This document shows, piece by piece, positions 33,659 through 41,857 of a stretch of DNA of 61,119 nucleotides. Below the pieces are notes generated by a model. The model was given only the letters and a program-made list of their open reading frames with translations, was not told the DNA's origin and did no database searches. Made by a program: the position numbers and the translations under genes. The DNA comes from Pseudomonadota bacterium (GTDB lineage Bacteria > Myxococcota_A > UBA9160 > SZUA-336): contig QJZC01000006.1 of the NCBI GenBank assembly GCA_003247575.1, forward strand, positions 1-61,119, in the 5' to 3' direction. Position 1 is the stretch's first letter. Every line of letters begins with the position of its first letter.

Positions 33659-34939
33659 CTAGACCATCAGCTCGAGCAGCGAGGCCTCCCCTGGCACGCC
33701 GACCCGAAGCGGGAAACCGTAGAACCCGGTCCCCCGATGCACGTACAGCCGATTGGATCCGTGTCCAAACAGTCCATGGTCCGGCCAAGCAGTACGCGTC
33801 ATGACGGTCCAGTCGAGCCCGAAGCTCACCAGACCGACGTGCCCTCCGTGCGTGTGGCCCGACAAGGTCAGATCGACATCGCCCTTCGGGACGAACTGGA
33901 AACCCAGCGGATCATGCAGCAGGAACAGACGTAGCTCCCCGTCACGCCTCGGGAATCGCTCCAGCACCTCACGAATGTGCTGCTCGCGGCCCTGGCCGAC
34001 GTAGTCGGCGCCGACGATCTGGACAGACCCCACGGGCGTGGCGACCCGCGCCTCGGCGTCCAGCAGCAACTCGATTCCACTCACCTCGAGCGCCTTCCGG
34101 ACCTCGTCGGGGGCCTCGTGGTCGTGGTTCCCGAAGGTGGCGAAGGTCCGCCCGGTGAGCCGGCGCAGCGGCTCGAGGGCCTGCGCCAGGGCGCCCGGAG
34201 AGCCGCGGCTCTCCATGGTCAGGAAGTCTCCGGTGAGCAGCACAAGGTCGGGGTCGTGCTGGACGAGAGTCTCGATCTGGCGCCGCAGGCGCTGCACCGG
34301 TTGCCACGGGCCCAGGTGCGGATCCGTGATCTGCACGATCCGTAGCGGACGCCGCTCGAGCGGGGCAGGACTGCGACGGCGGTAGCGCTCGAGCGGAACG
34401 CGCTCCACGGTCTGCGGCCCCTCGCGGCCGAGGGCCACGCGGACCACCTCGGGCACGACCCGGGTCGAGGTGACCAACGACCCGAGTGCGACTCCGAACG
34501 GAACCAGATCCGCCCAGCGGAGCGCGTCGAGCCACGCATCGAGCCCGAACCACCAGAGGACGGTCCGCGGGATCGACAGGGCCAGCAGCCAGATCGCGGC
34601 AAAGAATCCAGCCACCAGGCAGATCTGCGCTGGAATGCTCACCAGCAGCCGAAACGCCGTCGGGCGCAGGCGCGCATGCACGAGCGAACCCAGATGCACA
34701 CCGAGCGCGATCATCGAGTAGAGGAAGCCCCAATCCATGATTGGGCGCAGCGAAGCGGGCACGGTATCCAGCAAGCGCACGTGCATCACCAGGGCACCGG
34801 GAATCGCCAGACCAAGCGAGACGGCGCTGAACGCCGCGTAGCGGCGCCCACGGACTCGCATACCGTAGAGCGGCACCGCGACCCAGGTCGCCAGCGCCAC
34901 CAGGCGCACCGCCCACGTGAGGAATTGGTGCAGCTCCAT
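33659..34939 (-). CDS. membrane-anchored calcineurin-type metallophosphoesterase
   Basis: 426 residues. The N-terminal ~150 residues form about four or five membrane helices (LTWAVRLVALATWVAVPLYG; FSAVSLGLAIPGALVMHV; LLVSIPAQICLVAGFFAAIW). A basic linker leads to a phosphoesterase domain with every metal motif: QITDPHLGPW (DxH), LLTGDFLTME (GD), ATFGNHDHEA (GNHD), FLLHDPL and TLSGHTHGGHVG (GHxH). The family includes UDP-DAGH hydrolase-like and YkuE-like enzymes, so the substrate is probably a phospho-lipid or nucleotide at the membrane face. Stands alone. Confidence 0.9.
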   Translation of the reverse strand: MELHQFLTWAVRLVALATWVAVPLYGMRVRGRRYAAFSAVSLGLAIPGALVMHVRLLDTVPASLRPIMDWGFLYSMIALGVHLGSLVHARLRPTAFRLLVSIPAQICLVAGFFAAIWLLALSIPRTVLWWFGLDAWLDALRWADLVPFGVALGSLVTSTRVVPEVVRVALGREGPQTVERVPLERYRRRSPAPLERRPLRIVQITDPHLGPWQPVQRLRRQIETLVQHDPDLVLLTGDFLTMESRGSPGALAQALEPLRRLTGRTFATFGNHDHEAPDEVRKALEVSGIELLLDAEARVATPVGSVQIVGADYVGQGREQHIREVLERFPRRDGELRLFLLHDPLGFQFVPKGDVDLTLSGHTHGGHVGLVSFGLDWTVMTRTAWPDHGLFGHGSNRLYVHRGTGFYGFPLRVGVPGEASLLELMV

Positions 34940-35125
34940 CCCGACCCGCCTCCTTGCCCAGACCGTATACGCAGGTTCGCTCGCCCGGGCTGCTCGAAGA
35001 GACGTCCGCCAACGCCCCCTGAAGCCCGCCAGTTCGATCCGCGCCCGCCTCCCGCGAGCGCTCGAAAATCGCCGAGAGAGCTTACTGCACTGCGCCGCGA
35101 ATGTGGCCCCGCCGCGCTTGCCCGA

Positions 35126-36151
35126 CTAGCGCGATCCCGCAGTCAACGTCGATAGGTCTCGAAACGAGGAGCTCTCACCCATGCCCTGCCCGGCCACGGC
35201 ACGATAGGCACTCGGCTCGTCCTCGCCTTCAGACCCGATGGCCATGGACCCGGTGGACACAGAGCCCATCGTCGGGGTCATCCCAGAGCGCGCACCCACC
35301 AAGCCTCGCTGAACAGCGCCGCGCTCACGCGAGAATCTGAACGCCATGTCCGCCGTGGCAACCGCGCGGAAGCCCGAGACCGCCCCCTCCACCCGCGAAG
35401 TCGAGGACAATGCGCTCGCGTTCGCGGTCGCGGTCGCGGTGAATGCCAGCGGCTGACCGATCGGGAGCGGGTCCATGATGCGCAGCTCGATCCAAGACTC
35501 CGGGTCCACGGAAGAGACACCGAGAATCGCGAGCCCAGCCGCGGTAGCCGCCATCCGCCGCCGCCAGCTTCCCTGCCTCTGGCGCGTGCGACCGCGCCGG
35601 GCCCGCGGAGCGCTCCGCGTTCCAGCGGCACGACGCCGTGAACGTGCGGCGTTCGCCCGTCGCTCCTCGGCGCGAGCCGCCCGCCACCGGGCCACACCCG
35701 CCGGCACCAACGAGGGCAGAGACAAGGTGGGCAACTCGAACCTGGGCAGCGAGAAGCGTTGCCAGACAGAGGCCCCCTCGTCGCCTCCTTCGCTTCGCGC
35801 ATGCATCCGATCCGGGCCAGCAGCCAAACCTCGGCGCACGGGCTCCTGGGGCCGGTCGAGCGCCCAGCGCGCACTGGATTCCAGAGCCGAGAAGGCGAGT
35901 GCGAACGCATCGGCCTCGGACGCGGCGTCGCGCACGACGGTAATCTGTGCCTTGCCCACGCGGGCGGCGATGCGAGTTCTGTGCACGACGGATCCGGCGC
36001 GCGGTCCGCCCGAGTCGGGAACTCCCTTGATCCCGACCAACTCGACCCCGTCGAGCCCCCGATCACCCCGGCTCCATGACCTCAGCTGCCGCTCGATCTC
36101 GGCCCGCTCCTCCTGAGAGACCCAGTCCAGATTCCGCCAGCTGACTCGCAT
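35126..36151 (-). CDS. hypothetical protein with HPF-like N-terminus and a membrane segment
   Basis: 341 residues. The N-terminal ~105 residues (RVSWRNLDWVSQEERAEIER; VHRTRIAARVGKAQITVVRD; EADAFALAFSALESSARWAL) resemble the beta-alpha-beta-beta-beta-alpha pattern of ribosome hibernation factors of the HPF/RaiA type. An Arg-rich linker leads to one hydrophobic helix (AATAAGLAILGVSS), followed by an Ala/Ser/Thr-rich C-terminal tail. A hibernation-like domain tethered to the membrane would be unusual. The likeness is by pattern only. Confidence 0.5.
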   Translation of the reverse strand: MRVSWRNLDWVSQEERAEIERQLRSWSRGDRGLDGVELVGIKGVPDSGGPRAGSVVHRTRIAARVGKAQITVVRDAASEADAFALAFSALESSARWALDRPQEPVRRGLAAGPDRMHARSEGGDEGASVWQRFSLPRFELPTLSLPSLVPAGVARWRAARAEERRANAARSRRRAAGTRSAPRARRGRTRQRQGSWRRRMAATAAGLAILGVSSVDPESWIELRIMDPLPIGQPLAFTATATANASALSSTSRVEGAVSGFRAVATADMAFRFSRERGAVQRGLVGARSGMTPTMGSVSTGSMAIGSEGEDEPSAYRAVAGQGMGESSSFRDLSTLTAGSR

Positions 36152-36264
36152 CGTGACACATCATAGTCCGACGGAGAGGCCCGCGGGAACTTCCTAACGG
36201 CAGGGAACGGAGCTCGGTTCGCCAAAGACTCGCAAGTCACGTGCAGTTGCTACGCACGCAGCCT

Positions 36265-37158
36265 TCACACGACTTTGGCGAGCCATCCGATCAGATTTTC
36301 GACGACTTCGTCGCGATTCGTCTCGTTCAGCATCTCGTGCCGCCCCCCAGCATAGAACTGTGTATCGATCCGGCGCAGCCCGGCCTCCCGCCACAGCTGG
36401 CGGAGCCGCTCGACGGCCTGGAGTCCCCGGCTCAGCGGATCGTCTTCACCCGAGATCAGGAGCACCGGCAACTCGCCAGGAATCTGCTTGAGCGCTTCCG
36501 AATCGGACAAGGCCATCAGCTCCTGTGGACCGAACAAGCGTGAGCTCGCACCCGGAGCCATACCGCAGCCCGGATCCGAGATGTACGCGTCGACCCGCTC
36601 GCGGTCGCGGCTCAACCAGTCGTAGGGTGTACGCTCTGGCCGAAAGCGCGCATTCAGATCGGCCAGCTCGTGCAGGTTTCCGGGATGAAAGCCGCCACCC
36701 GCCGGCGGAGCCTGGCGCTCTACGAGCGTGGTTCCGGAGAGGATCAGCGCATCGACGACTGCCGCGTTGCGCGTGCACACGGCCTGCGCGACGAATGATC
36801 CCATACTGTGTCCCAGGAGCACGATCGGCATGCCGGGGCGACCTGCGCGCACCCACTCGAGCAGCTGACAGAGATCGGAGATCAAGGCGTCCCAGGCCTG
36901 GGCCGTGCTCTCGAAGCTTCCCGGATCGCCAAACCCACCAGACGTCAACGACTCCCCGTGACCTCGGTGATCGAGCGCCCAGGCCGCGTATCCTGCTTCG
37001 ACGAGAGCATCTCCGAGCTCCGCGTAGCGCAGCGCGTGCTCTCCAATCCCGTGTGCGATCACGACGCAGGCGCGCGCTGCCCCTTGCGGCTGCCAGCCGT
37101 AGATTCGCAGCGAGAGGCCATCGACTCGCGACACGATCGCATCCCGTAGAGGTTCCAT
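36265..37158 (-). CDS. alpha/beta hydrolase, monoacylglycerol-lipase-like
   Basis: 297 residues from ATG 37158 (AGGAAGG upstream). This is the serine aminopeptidase S33/monoacylglycerol lipase type: oxyanion region ACVVIAHGIGEHALRYAELG, GYAAWALDHRGHGES, the nucleophile elbow LLGHSMGSFVA, the catalytic Asp in LLISGEDDPLS and the His in YAGGRHEMLNE. A lid region sits between residues about 150 and 215. There is no signal peptide, so it is cytoplasmic, cleaving monoacylglycerols or lysolipids. It diverges from the histidine-kinase operon. Confidence 0.9.
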   Translation of the reverse strand: MEPLRDAIVSRVDGLSLRIYGWQPQGAARACVVIAHGIGEHALRYAELGDALVEAGYAAWALDHRGHGESLTSGGFGDPGSFESTAQAWDALISDLCQLLEWVRAGRPGMPIVLLGHSMGSFVAQAVCTRNAAVVDALILSGTTLVERQAPPAGGGFHPGNLHELADLNARFRPERTPYDWLSRDRERVDAYISDPGCGMAPGASSRLFGPQELMALSDSEALKQIPGELPVLLISGEDDPLSRGLQAVERLRQLWREAGLRRIDTQFYAGGRHEMLNETNRDEVVENLIGWLAKVV

Positions 37159-37262
37159 GCTTGGCGCCTTCCTTCCGCAGCCCGGAGTTCCACAGCCCGG
37201 AACGGCGCTCAAGTGCCCCTCGAGTGCGCCGATCAAGGCAGGATACCCTCACGGATGGAAGC

Positions 37263-38489
37263 ATGCCGCCGTCGCACGAGATGCTCAAGCGAGTCCTACC
37301 CTGTGCCTATCTGAGCATGGACTCGAAGGGACGCATCCTCGAAGGCAACGCGCTCGCACAGGAGTGGACGGGGCGTTCGCTCGACGAACTCGTAGGGAAG
37401 CCGCTCATCGAGTTGCTCCGCGACGCGCCGATCGAGCTGCGGGATCGACTCCTCGGAAAGATCGAGGACGACACCCCTCCGATCGACGTCTACGAGTACG
37501 AGTGCACCCTCGAAGCCCTCGAGGGCCCTCCCGTGCCCGTGGAAGTGCGGCTGACCCAGGCTCCGAACACACGAGAGTTCGTGTGCGCGCTCAGCGATCA
37601 GCGCACGCTCCAGTCGCTCGAGTTCAAGCTGGGTCAGGCACAACAACTGGAATCGGTCGGCCGCATCGCGGCTGGAATCGCTCACGAGATCAACACCCCG
37701 GTCCAGTTTATCGGAGACAGCGTCTCCTTTCTCGGGGAGGCCTTCGCCGACCTGCTACAGCTGCTCGATCGCTTCGAAACCCTTCACAAGTCGGCGCGCA
37801 GCGCGGGCTTCGAAGCGGAAATCCTCGCTTCGATCGAGTCTCTGTCGGAAGAGGCGGATCTAGAGTTCCTACGCGGCGAAGTACCCGCGTCGCTCGAGCG
37901 CACGCTCGAAGGCGTCGCGCGGGTGGCCGAGATTGCGCGCGCGATCAAGGAGTTCTCGTACCCGGACCAACACGAGAAAGAGGCGACCGACCTGAACGCG
38001 GCGCTGCGCAACACGCTGACCATCGCCCGCAACGAGTACAAGTACGTCGCTGAGATCGAGACCGATCTCGGCGACCTGCCGCCCGTGTTCTGTCACGCCG
38101 GCCACCTGAATCAGGTATTCCTGAATCTGATCGTGAACGCGGCGCACGCGATCGACGCAAAACGAGAGTCCGAGGAAACGAAGGGTACGATTCGCATTCG
38201 AACGCGCGCCGAAGGGAACATCGTATCCATTCGGATCTCGGACACCGGCTGCGGAATTCCGCGCGAGATCCGCACGCGGGTCTTCGATGCCTTCTTCACG
38301 ACGAAGGAAGTAGGCCGCGGGACGGGCCAGGGACTCGCGATCGCGCGCTCGGTGATCGTGGAGAAGCACGGCGGCACGCTGAGCTTCGACAGCGAGGTCG
38401 GCGAAGGAACCTGCTTCGAGATTCGTCTTCCGGTAGACGGCCGTGATGTGGATCCCGAAGTCAGCACGTCTGCAGGATGCGCTCCATGA
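37263..38489 (+). CDS. PAS-domain sensor histidine kinase (soluble)
   Basis: 408 residues from ATG 37263; the frame is open far upstream but only because it shadows the hydrolase gene. A PAS domain (about 5-120) starts VLPCAYLSMDSKGRILEGNA. The H-box is VGRIAAGIAHEINTPVQFIG with His141. An unusually long dimerisation region of ~90 residues follows. The HATPase domain shows QVFLNLIVNAAHAID (N box), ISDTGCGIPREIR (G1) and GTGQGLAIARSVI (G2). There are no membrane helices, so the signal is cytoplasmic. The stop overlaps the next start (ATGA), linking it to two response regulators. Confidence 0.93.
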   Translation: MPPSHEMLKRVLPCAYLSMDSKGRILEGNALAQEWTGRSLDELVGKPLIELLRDAPIELRDRLLGKIEDDTPPIDVYEYECTLEALEGPPVPVEVRLTQAPNTREFVCALSDQRTLQSLEFKLGQAQQLESVGRIAAGIAHEINTPVQFIGDSVSFLGEAFADLLQLLDRFETLHKSARSAGFEAEILASIESLSEEADLEFLRGEVPASLERTLEGVARVAEIARAIKEFSYPDQHEKEATDLNAALRNTLTIARNEYKYVAEIETDLGDLPPVFCHAGHLNQVFLNLIVNAAHAIDAKRESEETKGTIRIRTRAEGNIVSIRISDTGCGIPREIRTRVFDAFFTTKEVGRGTGQGLAIARSVIVEKHGGTLSFDSEVGEGTCFEIRLPVDGRDVDPEVSTSAGCAP

Positions 38490-39691
38490 AGCGGATCATG
38501 TTCGTAGACGACGAGCAGAACGTGCTCGACGGCCTGCGCGCCAGCCTACGCCGACAGCGCAAGCAATGGGACATGCTCTTCGTTGCCGGCGGCGAGGCAG
38601 CCATCGAGCTCTTGGACCAGAGCTCCTTCGACGTGGTCGTGACCGACATGCGCATGCCCGTGATCGATGGCGCCACCTTGCTACGACGCATTCAAGAGAT
38701 CCGACCCGAGACGGTTCGGATCGTGCTCTCGGGACATGCGGAGGAAGAGACGGTGCTGCGGAGCCTGCCCGTCGCGCACCAGTTCCTGTCCAAGCCATGC
38801 GATGCCTCGACCTTGCAGAACGTGATCGATCGGGCCTGCAACGTGCAGAGCCTACTCGAGCTTCCCGAGGTGCGCGCGCGCATCGGACAGCTCGACGCGC
38901 TGCCCTCGCTGCCCGAGAACTACCAACAGCTCAACATGGTGCTTGCCCAGCCGAACGCGACCTTTCGCGATGTTGCAGCGGTCGTCGAAGGCGATATCGG
39001 GATGTCGGCCAAGCTGCTCCAGATCGTGAACTCCGCCTTCTTCGGGCTCTCGCGGCGCTTGACCAACGTCGGCGACGCCATCTCGTATCTGGGACTGAAT
39101 CTGATCAAGAACCTGGTGCTCTCGATCGAGGTCTTCGGAAGCTACGATGCCAGCTCCTTGGCCGCTGTGGTCTCGCTCAAACAGCTCACGCGGCACTCCC
39201 TGCTGACGGCGCGCATCGCGCGACGGCTGCTGCCCGAGGGCGAAGTCTCTAAGGATGCCTTCGCAGCCGCAGTGCTCCATGACGTGGGCAAGTTAATCTT
39301 GGCGGCGAACCTACCCGAGGTGATCACACAGTCGGTGCAGTTCGCCGAATCGGAGGGCATTCCGCTCTACGAGGCGGAGCACCAGCTCCACGGCTTCGGA
39401 CACTCCGAGGTCGGAGCGTATCTTCTGGGCCGCTGGGGACTGCCCTACCCCGTGATCGAGGCGGTCGCCTATCATCACGCTCCCGCCTGCGTGAACCAGA
39501 GCCGTTTCGATCTGCTGTCGGCCGTGCACGTCGCCAACGCATTGGCCAGCGAGCTCGAACAGGATCGCGGCGAGCACTGCATCCACGAGATCGACGAGGA
39601 GTATCTGGAGCAGCTCGAAGTGCTCGATCAGCTCCCGGAGTGGCGCAAGCTCGCCGAGGCGGAAGCCGATGCCGACGACGCGGAGCTCTAG
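38486..39691 (+). CDS. response regulator with HDOD output domain
   Basis: 401 residues from ATG 38486, which overlaps the kinase stop (an ATG three codons upstream lacks a good binding site). The REC domain (1-120) has IMFVDDEQNVLDGL, the phospho-acceptor Asp in VVVTDMRMP, the Thr/Ser position in IVLSGHAEEE and LSKPCD. The HDOD domain (about 130-340) contains LPSLPENYQQLNMVLAQPNA, MSAKLLQIVNSAFFGLSRR and AAVLHDVGKLILAANLP, an intact HD pair. HDOD proteins act as non-enzymatic cyclic-di-GMP or stress signalling hubs. Translational coupling makes this the likely first target of the kinase. Confidence 0.92.
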   Translation: MKRIMFVDDEQNVLDGLRASLRRQRKQWDMLFVAGGEAAIELLDQSSFDVVVTDMRMPVIDGATLLRRIQEIRPETVRIVLSGHAEEETVLRSLPVAHQFLSKPCDASTLQNVIDRACNVQSLLELPEVRARIGQLDALPSLPENYQQLNMVLAQPNATFRDVAAVVEGDIGMSAKLLQIVNSAFFGLSRRLTNVGDAISYLGLNLIKNLVLSIEVFGSYDASSLAAVVSLKQLTRHSLLTARIARRLLPEGEVSKDAFAAAVLHDVGKLILAANLPEVITQSVQFAESEGIPLYEAEHQLHGFGHSEVGAYLLGRWGLPYPVIEAVAYHHAPACVNQSRFDLLSAVHVANALASELEQDRGEHCIHEIDEEYLEQLEVLDQLPEWRKLAEAEADADDAEL

Positions 39692-39694
39692 CCC

Positions 39695-40849
39695 GTGGCC
39701 TCGCGCAAGCTCAAGGTGCTCCTGGTCGACGATGAGCCGGCACTGCTCGAGGGCTTGTCTCTGCATCTACGGCGACGCTTCGACGTAACCACCGCCACCA
39801 GTGGGGCACAGGGCCTGGCCGCCATGCGCAAACACGGGCCCTTTGCCGTGGTGGTATCCGACATGTGCATGCCGGCGATGGTCGGTACGGGGTTTCTGGT
39901 GCGTGCGCGCCAGCTGTCTCCCGATACGATCCGCATCGTGCTCACCGGCGATGCCGATGCTGCGATCGAGGCGATCAACGAGGCGGAAGTCTTCCGGTTC
40001 CTGAGGAAGCCGTGCCCACCGGACACCCTGCGCGCTGCGGTGCAAGCCGCTGCGGATGCACATCGGAGTCGAGTGGAGGAGCGCGAGCAGCTCGCCGCGA
40101 GCTTGAGCGGGAGCGTACAAATCCTGGCAAACCTGCTGGCGCTGGCCAGTCCGACGGCCTTCGGTCGTGCGCACCGACTACGGCGACACGCGGTGGAGCT
40201 CGCCGCGCGTCTCGGCGTAGACGATCTCACATCCATCGAAATGAGTGCGCTGCTCTCTCAGATCGGCTGCATCTCACTCCCAAACGAAGTCGCGGAACGC
40301 ATGTACTATGGCCGCGAGCTCGCGCCCGACGAACGCGACCTCGTACAGCGACTCCCTGAGTTGACGGCCAGTCTGCTCGCCGACATTCCTCACTTGGACC
40401 CGGTACGCGAGATCGTCCGCTGGCAGCAAGCCCCATATGAAAGTCCAGTAGGCAGCTCCGGCAGCGAGCCACGCGGCGAGGACCTCCCCCTCGGCGCGCG
40501 AATCTTGAAGCTCGCGCTCGACTACGACGTGCTCGAGACACATCGAATCGCCGAGGCCGAGCGCATTCCGAAGCTTCAGGCACGCGCAATCGAGTACGAC
40601 CCCCGAGTCCTCGAGGCCTTCACCGAGATGCTGAGTGAGAAAAATATGTGCGGGCGTCCCGCTCAGGTAGGCCTGCGCGAGCTACAGGTCGGCATGGTCC
40701 TGGCCGACGACCTTCAGACCCAGCGAGGCCGCCTGTTGCTCGCGCGAGGTCTCGAGCTCACTCCCGGCGTGCTCGCCCACATGCAACAGTTCGAAGCCAG
40801 TGAGATCCGTGAGCCGATCCGTGTTCTGCTGCCCCCGGAGCCGACGTAG
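39695..40849 (+). CDS. response regulator with degenerate HD-GYP-like output
   Basis: 384 residues from GTG 39695, three bases after the previous stop. The REC domain has VLLVDDEPALLEGLS, VVVSDMCMP with the acceptor Asp, RIVLTGDADAA and FLRKPCP. The output part (about 140-300) has the helical plan of RpfG-type HD-GYP domains (GRAHRLRRHAVELAARLG; YYGRELAPDERDLVQRLPEL; ILKLALDYDVLE). However, the HD motif is replaced by LLSQIGCISLP and no GYP is present. It should not hydrolyse cyclic di-GMP. A final ~70-residue domain (RELQVGMVLADDLQ) is typical of this family. Confidence 0.88.
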   Translation: MASRKLKVLLVDDEPALLEGLSLHLRRRFDVTTATSGAQGLAAMRKHGPFAVVVSDMCMPAMVGTGFLVRARQLSPDTIRIVLTGDADAAIEAINEAEVFRFLRKPCPPDTLRAAVQAAADAHRSRVEEREQLAASLSGSVQILANLLALASPTAFGRAHRLRRHAVELAARLGVDDLTSIEMSALLSQIGCISLPNEVAERMYYGRELAPDERDLVQRLPELTASLLADIPHLDPVREIVRWQQAPYESPVGSSGSEPRGEDLPLGARILKLALDYDVLETHRIAEAERIPKLQARAIEYDPRVLEAFTEMLSEKNMCGRPAQVGLRELQVGMVLADDLQTQRGRLLLARGLELTPGVLAHMQQFEASEIREPIRVLLPPEPT

Positions 40850-40982
40850 TCCAGTCGGGGGCGCAATGCGCGACCAGAATGATAAAGTGTGGCCCGCAGA
40901 CTCCGCCGCCTCGCGGAATCCGCTACCTGATCTCGGCGGCGCCCCCAGAGGTGCCGCTACTACAAAAGCAAAAGGAGCTCCG

Positions 40983-41690
40983 ATGCGTTCGCTAGCCCCA
41001 GCGCTCATAGCGCTCTCGTTCTCACTCGCGCCCGCCGCTCACGCCGAGCCGCAGAAGCCAGAGACACCAGACCAGAAGGCCCTCTACTCGCTCGGTGTAC
41101 GCATCGCGAAGGACTTCAAGACGCTCGGGATCTCGCCCGAAGAGCTCGAGTTCCTGAAGCTCGGAATGGACGACAGCTTTGCGGGCAAGGCGTCGGTCGA
41201 CCCGAAGGACACCGCGAGCGTCCAGAACATCCAACGCTTTCAGCGCGAGCGCTTTCAGGCTGCGATCAATCGAGAGAAGGAAGAGAGCGGGAAGTTCCTC
41301 GCCGAGGCAGCCAAGAAGAAAGGGGCCGAGAAGTCCGATTCGGGCCTGATCTATGTGAGTCAGAAGGGGGGCAAGGGCGAGTCGCCGACCAAGGCGGACA
41401 CCGTCAAGGTCACCTACGAAGGCACCTTGCGCGACGGCACGGTCTTCGACAGTCGCACCGACCCCAAGAATCCAATCTCCTTCCCACTCGGCAACGTGAT
41501 TCCCTGCTGGCAAGAAGCGATCGCCAAGCTCAAGCCCGGTGGATCGGCCGAGTTCTACTGCCCATCCGACATCGCCTACGGTGACAACGGCTCTGCTCCG
41601 GTCATCCCACCGGGAGCTGCCCTCAAGTTCGAGGTGACCCTGCTCGAGGTCGCGAAGGCCGACGCGAAGACGGAGAAGGACGGAGAGTAG
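40983..41690 (+). CDS. periplasmic FKBP-type peptidyl-prolyl isomerase (FkpA/Mip-like)
   Basis: 235 residues from ATG 40983 (AAAGGAG upstream). The signal peptide is MRSLAPALIALSFSLAPAA, cleaved near AHA-EP. The N-terminal helical dimerisation domain (QKALYSLGVRIAKDFKTLGI; EKEESGKFLAEAAKKKGA) is followed by the FKBP fold: KVTYEGTLRDGTVFDSR, ISFPLGNVIPCWQEAI, GGSAEFYCPSDIAYGDNG and IPPGAALKFEVTLLEV. All standard active-site positions look filled, except Cys in VIPCWQE where Gly is usual. It catalyses proline isomerisation and helps folding in the periplasm. Confidence 0.93.
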   Translation: MRSLAPALIALSFSLAPAAHAEPQKPETPDQKALYSLGVRIAKDFKTLGISPEELEFLKLGMDDSFAGKASVDPKDTASVQNIQRFQRERFQAAINREKEESGKFLAEAAKKKGAEKSDSGLIYVSQKGGKGESPTKADTVKVTYEGTLRDGTVFDSRTDPKNPISFPLGNVIPCWQEAIAKLKPGGSAEFYCPSDIAYGDNGSAPVIPPGAALKFEVTLLEVAKADAKTEKDGE

Positions 41691-41739
41691 CGAACCACCG
41701 CTCCCGCCGATCGAGCCCGATCCAGCGCTCTCGGTCGGA

Positions 41740-41772
41740 CGGCTCCCGGCCGCCACAGCGTCCCGGGAGCCG
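41740..41772. terminator. 10-bp stem-loop after the FKBP gene
   Basis: CGGCTCCCGG (41740-41749) pairs with CCGGGAGCCG (41763-41772) around a 13-base loop. No T-run follows. It is the only structure in the gap before the sugar cluster and is a candidate weak terminator. Confidence 0.4.
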
Positions 41773-41857
41773 ACCTGGCGGTCGAGCGGCAGCCTCGCCG
41801 CGTCCGGTTGGCCAGGCTTGCCGCCTCCACCGAGGACTGGCACCCTCAGGCCGCACA

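Noticed and set aside
36525..37262. Upstream extension of the histidine kinase to 36525
   Set aside because: This part is antisense to the alpha/beta hydrolase gene and is Arg/Ser/Pro-rich; the PAS domain and a start codon are found at 37263.
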